Origin: Lineus longissimus
Taxonomy: Eukaryota; Nemertea; Pilidiophora; Heteronemertea; Lineidae
NCBI RefSeq assembly: GCF_910592395.1
Contig: NC_088325.1
Location: 10,916,109 to 10,976,108, forward strand
DNA length: 60,000 nucleotides
Direction: 5' to 3'
The translations under genes and the position numbers were made by a program. This document shows positions 51,801 to 60,000 of the stretch, one piece after another. Each line of letters starts with the position of its first letter. Position 1 is the stretch's first letter. The notes below the pieces were generated by a model. The model saw only the letters and a program-made list of their open reading frames with translations, had not been told where the DNA came from and made no database searches.

Positions 51801-54800
51801 ACTCTCGTAGAGGTCACTTGCTGGGATTTTGAGGGAACATACAATTGAACACAGGACCCCCCCCCCCTTTACCCAGTTTACCCCAGCACTATCTGAAGTG
51901 GCACTATCTGTTGTTTCTTTGCTTTTATTAGATTGTAATACTACGGAATAATAAGGAGAGTTGGGCATTTTATTGCGATTCACATTCCAAGACCACACCT
52001 TGCATGATTAAAGGAACAAACAAGATCACACTGAAGCCTGTAAAACCTGGTAAGTGAAACCCCATGCGACGCATTCTGTCGGACGTTAACCTTGAGCATT
52101 CCCGGCTGGGAGCATGTTACAGAATGGTGACAGACGAAACGGTTGCTGATAAAAAGCATGTGTATTTCTTCATTCAATTCAACAAATATCAACGCATTTT
52201 AAGGCACGAATGTTTGAGTGTATAGCTGTTACAACGGCAGACTAGTACTTGATCATTACATGGGTCATTTAACCATGGCCCACTAGAAATCTTATAACAT
52301 TCGTCGTGTAGGCAACCACGTTGAAATGATGAGTTCACACTCGAACTCGCATTAGTTCATCAATAACTTTCATATTTGCTGGGTTACCTTTTAAATCATT
52401 CCATTTTTAGCTCAGCTGACAAAGTCAGCGGAGCTAGTCAAATAGCTATTCGATTGGTGTCCGTCCTTCCACCCATCCTGCCATCCTTCCATCATGCCAT
52501 CTGTAGACAAAGTTGGGCATTTTGTAATCATACAACCGAGGCACTTCAAATCTAGTCTTGCTTATAAACACCGCAGAAAATGTTGCTTACGGAAAAAAAT
52601 TTGGGCGATTCGACTCAAATTCAGCTCCCCAGGGGGCAAAATGCGTAAATGAAAAAACAATTTTTTGACGCTCTATTCAAGCAGATAAAAGCTTGAAATA
52701 AAGTTGAAAAGGTCTTCATGATACAGAAGTTTTGATATAAAATAGATTAGTGTCGATTAATATCACCAGTTGGCGGTAGTGAGCAAAACTGTTGTTTGAC
52801 CCCGGATGACCCCGCTTTAAATTTCCCGCCGAGGTTACCTGGAGTACTATCGTCAAGAAAATGGCGGTGACATTTTTATTTCTACCGGAGCGATGATTTG
52901 TAAGTGACGAATTTTCTTTTTTAAGCCTTTACGGAAACGTATTTTGGTACGAAACTTGACACGTTTATAGAAAAGATCAACGAGAATGTGTTCAAATGCC
53001 CTCATAACGATGAGTTCAACAGAATTTGGTCAAAACAACCTTCGAATGGAGTCAACTTTCTTTGCGAAATTGAAGCGACGACCTCATTATTTATCGTAAT
53101 TTATGCAGATCTGAGTCCAGCTGATGGGTGATGTTCTGATTTGTGTTCAAACTATTGGAAACTTCGGAAATTAGTTCTATTAGTTCTACTATTCTGCAGG
53201 AGTATATTATAGCCATTGATGTTGACAGCTAAAAGCACGAAAACTTTGTTCAGGTTTCTCGTCCAATCACGTGACCTCTCCAACACTCGATAATGCACTC
53301 TTTTCGTCCACGTTTTAGGCCAATCTTCGGCCTGAACATGAAATCTAATAAGCGCAGTACTTAAATCAGATGTTTCTCTCGCCTTGAAAACATTCCAGGG
53401 TAAAATCCATTGAGATTAGCCGAGTTAATCCACTTTTTCCGTGCCTAAAATCTCTGCCGCTGAATTCTATAAATAGAAACTATTAACATCGCGGCAGTGT
53501 GGTTCCCATTGTGCGCCCTCCCACTTCACACCATGTCAGGAACTTTCACGGAGAGAGAGGGCCTGCGGTAAGAAGAATGGCCAAAATGACGTCACGTTTT
53601 CCTGGCAATATCTCTTGCCGACCAGTCAAGCATTGGGAAAGCATCTTTACAGACGACGTTAGAACTAGAAAACGAATATGTTAATTTGCAAAATTAAAAG
53701 CAGATTTCACCACTAACCAGCCAAATCGGAATACGACGGCGCAAAATGTTCTCGCTTTCCTCCTGCTAAAAAACCTTGTTCCCGCACTCCTATTTTAATT
53801 TATGCCAAGGAATATGATATGATCTGTTTTCACTTTTTTTGTAATTAAATGGTATTCATATAATGAGATCAATAGTAGTGTCCGTGTCAGATCCCATCAT
53901 GGAGGTATAAATAATTATTTATACCTCCATGATCACATCGTTCAACTAGTCTTCTCTCCCCAGGTGCCTCACACGGACCTTCACGTCCCCATACTCAAGA
54001 CCAACTCTTACAATATCGCCCTCAAAACAACCCTGGAGTCATGAATTCACAGGTGCTCCTGTGAAATCTCAGTTCTAGTTTATTTATCAAACTTTATCGA
54101 GGGTTATCGAATCGAATGGATGTGTCGATCGTCGGGGCGGATTGATATGTGGTTAGGTTTAAGGAATTGAACCCGAGGCGGAGGACCTTGGTTGAGTTAC
54201 CAAGACACTCGAGGGTGGAGCTAAAATACAGTCCAAACCCGAGCCGACAGGCGAGGGTTTGGACGAAATTTTAGCTCCACCCGAGAGTGTCTTGGTAACT
54301 CAACCAAGGTCCGAAGCCGAGGGTTCAATTTCTATTCTAAAATACCTCAAACTTAAAAAGATAGGCCACGAAATAACTTGAATATGTGCGAATTTGGCAA
54401 ATTCCATCCATCGCCTGCCCGGAGCGCCGGTAGCGCCGTTGTTTACATTATGTTACGGCAGCCCGTATAGGAAGTCCGGATCGGCTCGCTCAAGTGACGC
54501 TAAAATCCGCGCAAATGGGCTATTTGGAGCGTTTTTCTCAGCAAATATGTGTAGTGCTCATTAAAAAACTTAGGGTGGTTGATGCTTCCTTGGCTGATTT
54601 GTGTTTGAAGCAGTGTTTTGAGAGCCTCAAACTTCTGAAGTGAGCTGTGTGCATGGTTCCACATTTTAGTGCAACCCGAGGGAACTTTGGTAGAGCATCT
54701 TGGTTGCGTGTCCAAAACACTCCACTCTCAGAACGAGGCTTATGCATTTTCCATTTAAAAGTTGACTTTACGGTACCAAGGTATTTTAGAATGTGCGTCC

Positions 54801-57800
54801 AAGGCGATTAGGTCATTCAGTTAGTTTGAGAAAGATCATGATCATGAAGATGCGTGTTGTGTTATCATGACTGGAAAATAAGTTGAAGTTATTATTAGTA
54901 CTACGATTCTTACATGAGTAAAAAGTAGACGTTTTAAGCAACACAACAATGTTACTCCCATAAAAAAACTGTCAATTCTCCTTACCACTCACAGAAGCCA
55001 AGCCATTGCTGTTAAGTTATGCAGGGGCTTAATCAATTACTTGCACTCCATGTGGGGTGAATAACATTACCTTTTGAACGGCTGGCTGTAGGGGGATGAT
55101 TGGAACAGCCGGTATACCTGCTGACCTGCTGAACCGAGGTTAATGTTATTTTCAATCCACGATTGCAGGTCACCTGATTTTCGAGATTTCGCGGGAAATG
55201 AAATTGTAAACAAACGCATGTGTGCAGTTCAAATGTAAACAAAAATGTATTTTTGGTACTTTTGGTTGCTGGACTTGGGTTTTCCCGCACTTAGGAGCTG
55301 GATCAAATTGGTGGTCTATTGTGCTGTTTTAGTCAGAGGTAGCCCTTGATTATGAAGGTATTTTCAAATTAAGGTGACCATAGTCTTTTATGTGCTCAGC
55401 TCACTACAGCTTTCAATACTTGATGTATCTGAAGAGGCGCGCGGAACCTGACATGGCCTTACCAAGGAGCTGCTAACTTTGCCTTTTTGGCTGAGACATT
55501 GCTTCATGTAGGACTAGGAGGAGCACGCATTTTAAAGTTATAGTAGTGATAGTACAGTTGGTTCGAGCCATTTGGAAGCCGACATGTGAAGGCCTATCTG
55601 GGTTCTCCTTCTTCTCCGTATAAAAAGGGGCATATTGCTGACTAAGGAACAAGGCATATTGACATTGCCTCATCATCTCTATGGGACCAATTGATATACT
55701 TTTATATGCACGCATACATCGTGCCATTTCAGGGTCCGAGTCTGTGGACAATTGGTTTGATTAATATGTCTCTTCGATATTGCTCCTTTATTGCATTAGA
55801 TTTTAATCGCAATTCGATCTATTCAAGATATAGCCAATTTGAACCTGTCTGCGCCAAGGATAGATTGGTTCCAGATCGACTCACTATGACTAGGAATACG
55901 CAGTAGAGCACAATGTCATGAAAAACGACCCTTTGTATTGTAAATTCCAATCACCTGCAGGACAGGTCAATTTCTCTCAATAAAATTAATTTTGTTGACT
56001 CCTGTAATCTCTACCTTATTAAAAAAAAAGAAAGTGGTGCTAGTCCCAAACTGGTAATTTCTATTTATTCTGACCTCTGTTAAATCATGATACCTCTCAA
56101 TTACAGACAGCATTTTGTATCCTTGTGCTGTACAACCCAGCCTGAACATACCACAGTTGTCCATGGAGAAGTCTCATCCTCTCTGACACTTTTTTTCTGT
56201 AAAGCTACTGATACAACATACTGAACTAGGGATATCTTCCGTTGCCTCCTGTAATATTTACATACCATGGCTGATTAGTTCAATCATATTTCATCCACCT
56301 GGCAGCTCTGCATTGGAAATTTTAGTGGTATAACGTGTTCTCTTGACCTTCAAACAGTAGTATAAAGCCGATATTTACTACTTTATACCCTCAGTCCTAT
56401 GTTATTAGGTCATCCAGCTGAGCGCCAGGCCCTTGGGCCTCTTGTTATTGAGAGTTTTTTTTGTCTCCCGTATTTAATAAAACTACTCTTGAATTATTTC
56501 AGCGAGCGAAGTAACGGTTCGTGTTCTTTTCGGAACTGCTAACAAGAAAATGAAAGGCAAGAACCATCTAAAAGTCTCCATCAAGGACGCCCATGGGGGA
56601 TGCAAATTTACTTGGGCGCCTGGAAGATATCCAAATACGAACAAGTAAATTGCTTTATTGTCAAACTTAGTTTGTCTTTGTCAGTTTATTGATCAAATGA
56701 AGAACAATATATCATACATGTACAAATGGAGAATAAATTGGGTTCTTAGGACAGGCATTGCGTTTATAAAAAAGATTCTTCTGTCGGTGTCAGTGCCAAA
56801 GCTGTTTTAGGCGGCAAACAACATACGAAATACATTGGACAATAGTTAGAATAAAGCGATAAACAGAGCAAATCATTTAAAAACCTGGTGCTCAAAAGAG
56901 AGCGCCAGGTGTCCAAGATGCAGGCCAATATACTGGACCCCTGAAAAAGAAAGCTGCTTATAAAAACGAATAAACAAATCAGACCATGGGAGCACCTGCC
57001 ATGCCTGCAACACGTGCAACGACCTGACCATGAACATGCGTTGTCCGGTCAAAACGCGTCGCAAGCAGTTTACCGTAAAACGGTGTGATGATAACGATGG
57101 GACGCTTGAAATCATTTATACATGAACGTAGGAGTCGCCTTAAATTTCAAATTTCAAATTTCAAATTTCAAATACGTAGGACTCGCCGAACAAACCATAC
57201 CGATCTGAAATGACAGTTGTGGCATAACAAGGACTTTCGTTCTGGTTGCATCTGACATGGCAGTCAGTTTACATCGGCCAGAGAAATCGCCCGGCATGAG
57301 ACAATTGTCATAAAATTTTAATCCACGGGCTAATCACAACCTTTCGGACGGCCTCAAGTCATCACTGGAACAGTGAATGCTTACCCTGCTCCGCTTAGGC
57401 CAGCAGATAAAACTGCAACCCTGGCATGTCTCACAGCGCATGATATAGGTGGTGGATAGTGAAGTTTGCCCGGTTGCTAAATGCGCCAAACATTCTTCTA
57501 AATTACTTTGGGTTTGATCGTCAACCGAAAACGCGGAAACTGCACTTTAAGTAGCCGTAGATGAATATCATGAAATTAGCAAATTTCCTGTACCTTATAC
57601 TTATAAAAAAATGTATCCTTTTGTATGACATTTTTAGAAATCTTATCGGAGAGACGACGGTTTTGTGTAATGTGAAGGACATCAAGTCTATCAGCCTCTC
57701 AAACGCGGGCACCCCGAAAAAGACAGACATGTGGACATTTCACCGTATCAGGCTGACTCTGCGCCTTGGTACAAGGAAAAAGGTATACGACTTTTATTGT

Positions 57801-59430
57801 GGTACTGCTTCAATTCCATGCGTACTGGAGAAAAGGAGCATGGTTACTGTGATACCACTGGGTAAGTACATGTACCAGTATTTGTCTTGGGTGTGGGCGA
57901 TAATTTGTCTGTCTATTAACACAATTAACACAATCGTAGTCAATCTTCACATATTCAAGGCATAGAGGACTCTCTGTCACATGTTATGTTGACATACCTG
58001 GTTTTCACGTGTGCGTATGTTCTTTTCATTAAAAGCCGGACCGCAAACCCCGCTTGTTAACTATATGAGCAGACACAATAGTCGTAGGGTGACCGGCAAG
58101 GGTTTAATCGACTTGACTGTGAGTGTCAGAAAAAGTTACCTCGCCAGACGCAGAACGAAGAGTATCAAAAAGAAGAAAATCCCCATAGTGCCATCTGCAG
58201 AGTTTTATAAGAAAATGATCGGCGGTCTTGGGTAGGTTATGAATGCAGCAGCACCTATTCAGTTAAGACATCATTGGTACTCAAAAATATAAAAATATAA
58301 ATGTTCCCTGGGTATAAAGGTATATTTTGCGTTTATTTCATTTTTTACGGGCGAAAATATGCCGGCAATTCATTCGACGCGCTGATTTGTATTTGGCATA
58401 CAGTTGGCGATTTGCATTAACAATGAAGACTTAGCGATGTGAATCCCTTGGAGAAAAGCAAAGTAAAGTTAGTCGCTTTAGAGAAGAAGTCCTACCGAAC
58501 CGCGCCACAGCAGGTTATTGTGAATTGCATGCTTAGAAGCCATATATTTGAATGATTACGATAAACCAATGATAAACCGATAAACCAACAAACCAATAAA
58601 CCAATTGCAATTGGAAGTACGATAGTATCATGCCTTCAGCCTTCATGTGTCCGAAAAAGCTTTACTCTCGTTTTTTATGAAATTCAGTGTTCAGGTCTTC
58701 TACGTTCCTCTGAATAAGTTGCGAAAGTTTGGTTCACCAACGCGACTGGCCTCTTACTTGAGGGGTGCAGCTCAAGTCCAGATCGGGATGCGGAGCCCTC
58801 ATTCCCTCGTAACTCGAAAGGTGAGTATCTGAGGGCAATTTTCGATCGTGATCATTGTTTACATGCTAACCCACTGGATATAAGATATAAACATGGCTGG
58901 TGTAGTAAATAATAAAGGGCGTTTTAAAGAACGAAAACGACTTGAACATCATGCAGATGGTTAAGAGTGGTCGAATGAGACTATTTCTTTAGGGATCGTT
59001 GACGAGTACCGCCATATTGAGAACTCCAATGCAATTGTAAATTGGTTCTTAAACATTCAGTAATGCATATTTCAATGGCTGGAAATTGAGAAGACGTGTT
59101 CCAAGCTGTAAATGTTGACAACATGGTAGAATCCAACTTCGTCTATGGCCCACCAGCGCATTTTATTTTCAAATTTTCAGTGACGGATATGGGTTGTGTT
59201 TTCTCAATCTAAACATGTTTACTAATTCACCTCATTAGACACCACTTTGAGTTCAAATTGGCCCACTTTTTATAGTAGATTCCTGTAATTAATATCCGTT
59301 ATTTGATTGCAGTACAGTAATGTATTGCAGCTTATTTCCTCCTTCTTTCTAGATGATGTTCCTTGGACTTTATTACTACTGCAGAAAGAAGGCAAGCGTT
59401 TGTTCAGTGTCCGTCTTCAAAAAGCCGTAG
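38967..59430 (+). CDS. Gene B: secreted protein with one CCP and four PLAT-like modules (15 exons)
   Basis: Predicted exons on the plus strand: 38967-39026, 46641-46752, 47331-47495, 47743-47760, 48274-48388, 48807-48918, 49328-49463, 49751-49904, 50662-50848, 51932-52049, 56503-56644, 57638-57861, 58036-58231, 58688-58820, 59353-59430. All phases join and the total (1,950 nt) divides by three, giving about 649 aa. Domain order: signal peptide 1-20, His/Gln-rich segment with a dibasic Lys-Arg 21-57, CCP 58-112, six-residue linker 113-118, PLAT/LH2-like modules about 119-239, 240-392, 393-514 and 515-649. The module structure and intron phases match gene A, so the two are likely paralogues in inverted orientation. 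The product is probably secreted and extracellular. It is not a protein I recognise and no enzymatic motif is visible. The long first intron is filled with transposable elements, so an exon could still be hidden there. Confidence 0.78.
39802..39880 (+). repeat. (TCTG)n microsatellite
   Basis: About 20 uninterrupted tetranucleotide units near the 5' end of the interspersed element. Confidence 0.95.
40931..41172 (+). repeat. Minisatellite of about 104 bp, 2.3 copies
   Basis: ATATAGTTAGGATGATGCCA...GGTGGTTGGGAGAGGGGGG is repeated almost exactly at 40934, 41037 and 41141, each unit separated by a G run, and starts after G16. The near identity indicates recent duplication. Confidence 0.9.
42879..44016 (+). 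mobile_element. AGCTCACC-family element, nested copy
   Basis: Starts TTTTTAGCTCACCTCTTAGC with AGAGGTGAGCTTAT, then CGTCCGTC(GTC)n. It contains three diverged internal repeats of about 300 bases, each with GGCACGTTTC and CAAGGTCACAGAGGTC, and ends GAGGTGAGCACAATGGCCCT then GGCCATTTCATT. Same family as 6313-8175. Confidence 0.7.
44331..44730. mobile_element. MITE, about 400 bp, ends GC(T)GCRCTTACACCAC
   Basis: AGCTGCGCTTACACCAC at the left and GTGGTGTAAGTGCGGCT at the right are inverse termini. Related CTTACACCACCA and TTGGTGGACCA motifs recur inside. Nested in the Harbinger-like element. Confidence 0.65.
44945..45045 (-). pseudogene. MADF-domain remnant of a transposon protein
   Basis: The minus-strand frame contains LIQEVHQRELLWDPETDDY, the start of a MADF DNA-binding domain, followed by HNKHEP and a GTAATT that could be a donor. 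PIF/Harbinger elements carry a second protein with a Myb/MADF-type domain, which agrees with the TTA duplications of the surrounding element. The rest of the open frame (44810-45289) is not domain-like. Probably a decayed exon. Confidence 0.5.
46272..46614. mobile_element. MITE, about 343 bp
   Basis: TTAAAGGGAACTGAAACCGCC and inverse TTAAAGGGAACTGGAACCGCC at the two ends, possibly with a TTA duplication. It ends 26 bases before gene B exon 2, so it touches the pyrimidine tract region of that intron. Confidence 0.75.
46641..46752 (+). CDS. Gene B exon 2: His/Gln-rich segment with dibasic site
   Basis: Phase 0-1 exon after GCTTTCTAG: VEVLGYRDNHGQQVLHKLEK, then R-SAHQHGHQKQEGHYVK. LEKR followed by Ser is a plausible furin-type or dibasic cleavage site, which would release the N-terminal 30 or so residues. 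His and Gln are over-represented. It takes the same place as the low-complexity exons 2-3 of gene A but does not resemble them. Donor G-GTAATG. Confidence 0.65.
47331..47495 (+). CDS. Gene B exon 3: CCP domain
   Basis: Phase 1-1 exon, 55 codons: GLCPKPPKVPNAVARLSNQ, VTYKCRPGFKNKG, RFCEGGKWSYSNTKC. Four Cys and the Trp are in standard CCP spacing. Acceptor CCTTTCAG, donor GTGAGC. It is the only CCP in gene B, against 15 in gene A. Confidence 0.9.
47743..47760 (+). CDS. Gene B exon 4: 18-nt microexon
   Basis: CAAACCGAATTATGAAAG between a strong acceptor (CTTGCCGTTGCAG) and a strong donor (GTAAGT), phase 1-1. It adds A-N-R-I-M-K between the CCP and the first PLAT-like module. Skipping it keeps the frame, so it may be a cassette exon or a chance pair of splice sites. 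Confidence 0.45.
48274..48388 (+). CDS. Gene B exon 5: PLAT-like module 1, segment a
   Basis: Phase 1-2 exon, 115 nt: SQYKVVFYTAAHRCSKTNHA, then VSFTIMGKYGNCTLTNKG. It closely follows the PLAT/LH2 start (Y-x-V-x-x-x-T, loop, second strand, G-x-x-G). Acceptor CTTTTCAG, donor GTACGG. Confidence 0.83.
48807..48918 (+). CDS. Gene B exon 6: PLAT-like module 1, segment b
   Basis: Phase 2-0 exon, 112 nt: FGNSQIGSPKAICKTHLGEV, then KSLKVSINGRDMWRFYK. L-G-E-V-K-S-L-K-V and the following W match the PLAT consensus around the central strands (LG-x-hydrophobic, then W). Acceptor TTTACCCAG, donor GTACAA. Confidence 0.83.
49328..49463 (+). CDS. Gene B exon 7: PLAT-like module 1, segment c
   Basis: Phase 0-1 exon, 136 nt: ILVLDTVLNKTYEFRCGDNK, then HYSCILAHCKAFNQW and HMLPLK. 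T-Y-E-F-R-C is the last PLAT strand. Four Cys in total suggest disulphides, fitting an extracellular domain. The frame is open through the GTAAGG donor into the intron. Confidence 0.82.
49751..49904 (+). CDS. Gene B exon 8: PLAT-like module 2, segment a
   Basis: Phase 1-2 exon, 154 nt: ISKGSYSRVPMVMTIRTTDG, then GMVLQGWGCDCKQVQKKKAA. The GWGCDC motif equals GWNCPC in gene A exon 24, tying module 2 of gene B to module 3 of gene A. The end is Lys-rich where gene A has the Tyr/Arg stretch. Donor GTAAGT. Confidence 0.78.
50255..50412 (+). repeat. Intronic repeat of a TCTAGAACATAAT motif
   Basis: Three to four diverged units of TCTAGAACATAATTTCTG...GATTGGTCGATTAATGG about 50 bp long in the intron between gene B exons 8 and 9. 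Two units are in partly inverse relation (TCTAGACCATTA). Confidence 0.6.
50662..50848 (+). CDS. Gene B exon 9: PLAT-like module 2, segment b
   Basis: Phase 2-0 exon, 187 nt: GCTSVGRGRRRKNRKMRLFP, then YQPFYFTTNKKIKGIKEITV and ending YWKFRK. The first third is strongly basic. It corresponds to the second half of gene A exon 25 (PIQAFWFNLPDGFKIASIEI ... GWYFHG) but lacks the extra PLAT-like start found there. Donor GTATGT. Confidence 0.78.
51932..52049 (+). CDS. Gene B exon 10: PLAT-like module 2, segment c
   Basis: Phase 0-1 exon, 118 nt: IVILRNNKESWAFYCDSHSK, then TTPCMIKGTNKITLKPVKP. W-A-F-Y-C is the final PLAT strand. Acceptor TTTTATTAG, donor GTAAGT. The next intron is 4.4 kb and almost wholly repetitive. 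Confidence 0.8.
53896..53933. repeat. Perfect 38-bp palindrome
   Basis: ATCATGGAGGTATAAATAA followed at once by its exact inverse complement, with no loop. The centre is AATAATTATT. Confidence 0.9.
54166..54329. mobile_element. Foldback hairpin, 164 bp
   Basis: ATTGAACCCGAGGCGGAGGA...GGAGCTAAAATACAGTCCAA and its inverse ending GAGGGTTCAAT form arms of about 75 bp with a few mismatches around the centre GAGCCGACAGGCGAG. Confidence 0.8.
56503..56644 (+). CDS. Gene B exon 11: PLAT-like module 3, segment a
   Basis: Phase 1-2 exon, 142 nt: SEVTVRVLFGTANKKMKGKN, then HLKVSIKDAHGGCKF and APGRYPNTN. It resembles gene A exon 27 (KIATITTYTSS...NIRLSFTDKSGIECKV). Acceptor TTATTTCAG, donor GTAAAT. It lies 56 bases after the end of the preceding repeat. 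Confidence 0.8.
57141..57172 (+). repeat. (AAATTTC)n short tandem repeat
   Basis: Four to five units of a 7-bp repeat in the gene B intron between exons 11 and 12, bordered by CGTAGGAGTCGCC and CGTAGGACTCGCC. Confidence 0.85.
57638..57861 (+). CDS. Gene B exon 12: PLAT-like module 3, segments b and c fused
   Basis: Phase 2-1 exon, 224 nt: NLIGETTVLCNVKDIKSISL, then TDMWTFHRIRLTLRLGTRKK and VYDFYCGTASIPC, ending VTVIPL. It equals the b and c exons joined without an intron: D-I-K-S-I-S-L, M-W-T-F and Y-D-F-Y-C are all present in one exon. This confirms that the b/c exons form one domain. Donor G-GTAAGT. Confidence 0.83.
58036..58231 (+). CDS. Gene B exon 13: module 4, segment a (basic)
   Basis: Phase 1-2 exon, 196 nt: GPQTPLVNYMSRHNSRRVTG, a strand LIDLTVSVRKSYLARRR and TKSIKKKKIPIV. 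Strongly basic (Arg/Lys runs). The phase pattern and the central strand fit an 'a' segment, but PLAT similarity is weak. Acceptor ATTAAAAG, donor GTAGGT. Confidence 0.65.
58688..58820 (+). CDS. Gene B exon 14: module 4, segment b
   Basis: Phase 2-0 exon, 133 nt: VQVFYVPLNKLRKFGSPTRL, AAQVQIGMRSPHSLVTRK. The hydrophobic Val/Gln strand before the R-K boundary and the phases match other b exons, but the Trp is missing. The acceptor at 58686-58687 is used; a second AG nine bases on breaks the frame. Donor GTGAGT. Confidence 0.65.
59353..59430 (+). CDS. Gene B exon 15: module 4, segment c and stop
   Basis: Terminal phase-0 exon, MMFLGLYYYCRKKASVCSVS then VFKKP and TAG. L-Y-Y-Y-C corresponds to the Y-x-F-x-C strand, and a second Cys follows as in the other c segments. 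Acceptor CTTTCTAG. Poly(A) signal about 460 bases downstream. Confidence 0.68.
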   Translation: MMFLGLYYYCRKKASVCSVSVFKKP

Positions 59431-59892
59431 GTTGTCTGTACTTCATGTGAGGATGACAGAGATTCCAGACAGCAACTGATGTACAAGTTAATTAGTGCAT
59501 ATCTTATGGCCCGTTTCAGCTGAACGAAATCCATTCAAGGAAGCAATGAGTTTTTGAAATTACATAGATTATAGCCTTTTTTATTGCCGATGTCACCTTT
59601 TACCAAATGATAAATGACTCATGCTATGTCTGTTCGGTTCTGGGACATGTATGTGATTGTCCACCGTGGTCATTTCCTTTACCACGTCGTTCGAGTTCAT
59701 ATAATCATACTTGGCAGATTCACCCCGTCACCGAAGTATCATTTGATACATTTGGTCACTGTTTTTCAATCTGTATGCCTTCATTACCACTATGGTTTGT
59801 TTGAAATGCGTAATTGAATGGGTTTGAGTGTGACGCTCTAATCCATATGAAACATCAGTTGCAGTCATATTAAATGAAAACGAACATTAATG

Positions 59893-59898
59893 AATAAA
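59893..59898 (+). promoter_or_regulatory. Poly(A) signal AATAAA of gene B
   Basis: AATAAA followed within 15-30 bases by GT-rich sequence (TTTGTGTTCCTGTTTGT). It would give a 3' UTR of about 480 bases from 59431. Confidence 0.55.
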
Positions 59899-60000
59899 AT
59901 CTAAACATTTGTGTTCCTGTTTGTACATGTACACGTACACTCCATGACGAAATTCGGATTAAATTAGTTTTAGATATTCACAGATTGCATAACGCACAGT

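Larger units (their letters stand above)
52404..56446 (+). mobile_element. AGCTCAGCTGA-family element filling a gene B intron
   Basis: Begins TTTTTAGCTCAGCTGACAAA with GTCAGCGGAGCTAG and ends CAGCTGAGCGCCAGGCCCTT then GGGCCTCTTGTT, the same termini as the other long copy. It occupies about 4.0 of 4.45 kb of the intron between exons 10 and 11. It also holds a palindrome (53896-53933) and a hairpin (54166-54329). No transposase or polymerase domain is recognised. Treating it as a single element is an inference from the termini. Confidence 0.45.

Noticed and set aside
53963-54050. Possible gene B exon after a TTCTCTCCCCAG acceptor
   Set aside because: No frame is open in the required phase to a good donor, it lies inside a repeat, and exon 10 joins exon 11 in frame without it.

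Overview
The window comes from an animal genome. Genes are split into many short exons with GT-AG introns, there are long intergenic stretches, and introns are full of foldback elements, MITE-like repeats and microsatellites. Complement-control (CCP/sushi) exons with symmetric phase-1 introns, together with interspersed repeats of the 'TTTTTAGCTCACCTG...' / '...GGCCCTTGGGCCTCTTGTT' type, suggest a marine invertebrate (lophotrochozoan or invertebrate deuterostome). The sequence alone does not fix the phylum.

Two protein-coding genes can be built exon by exon. They lie head to head with about 2.7 kb between their start codons. Gene A (minus strand, 36249 down to 15468, 29 predicted coding exons, about 1,692 aa) encodes a signal peptide, a Gly/Met/Pro/Ala- and Thr/Gln-rich low-complexity segment, 15 CCP domains (one exon each) and four C-terminal PLAT/LH2-like beta-sandwich modules. 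Gene B (plus strand, 38967 to 59430, 15 predicted coding exons, about 649 aa) encodes a signal peptide, a short His/Gln-rich propeptide-like segment with a dibasic site, one CCP and four modules of the same PLAT-like kind. In both models all exon phases join and the total coding length divides by three. The PLAT-like module is normally split over three exons with phases 1-2, 2-0 and 0-1, and this pattern recurs through both genes. The genes are therefore most likely diverged paralogues that arose by inverted duplication. Both products should be secreted, extracellular, multidomain proteins. Their biological role is not known from the sequence.

Layout: 1-15.4 kb has no recognisable gene and carries a chain of unusual foldback repeats: four tandem hairpins at 9051-9597, inverted arrays of a TCCGAAGGTCC motif at 10688-11450, a 103-bp-arm hairpin at 11858-12086, and a 1.05-kb element made of a near-palindromic AAACC..GTTT motif at 12128-13182. 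Gene A occupies 15.4-36.3 kb and several of its introns hold MITEs. The shared upstream region is 36.3-38.9 kb. Gene B occupies 39.0-59.4 kb. Its first intron (7.6 kb) is a nest of transposable elements, including a PIF/Harbinger-like element with TTA target duplications and a MADF-domain remnant, and its 10th intron (4.4 kb) is almost entirely repeat. The last 570 bases are the 3' UTR and poly(A) signal of gene B plus flank.

The item most worth following up is the paired CCP/PLAT-like secreted gene system, including the Tyr/Arg-rich segment (half of 28 residues are Tyr) inserted in one module of gene A.
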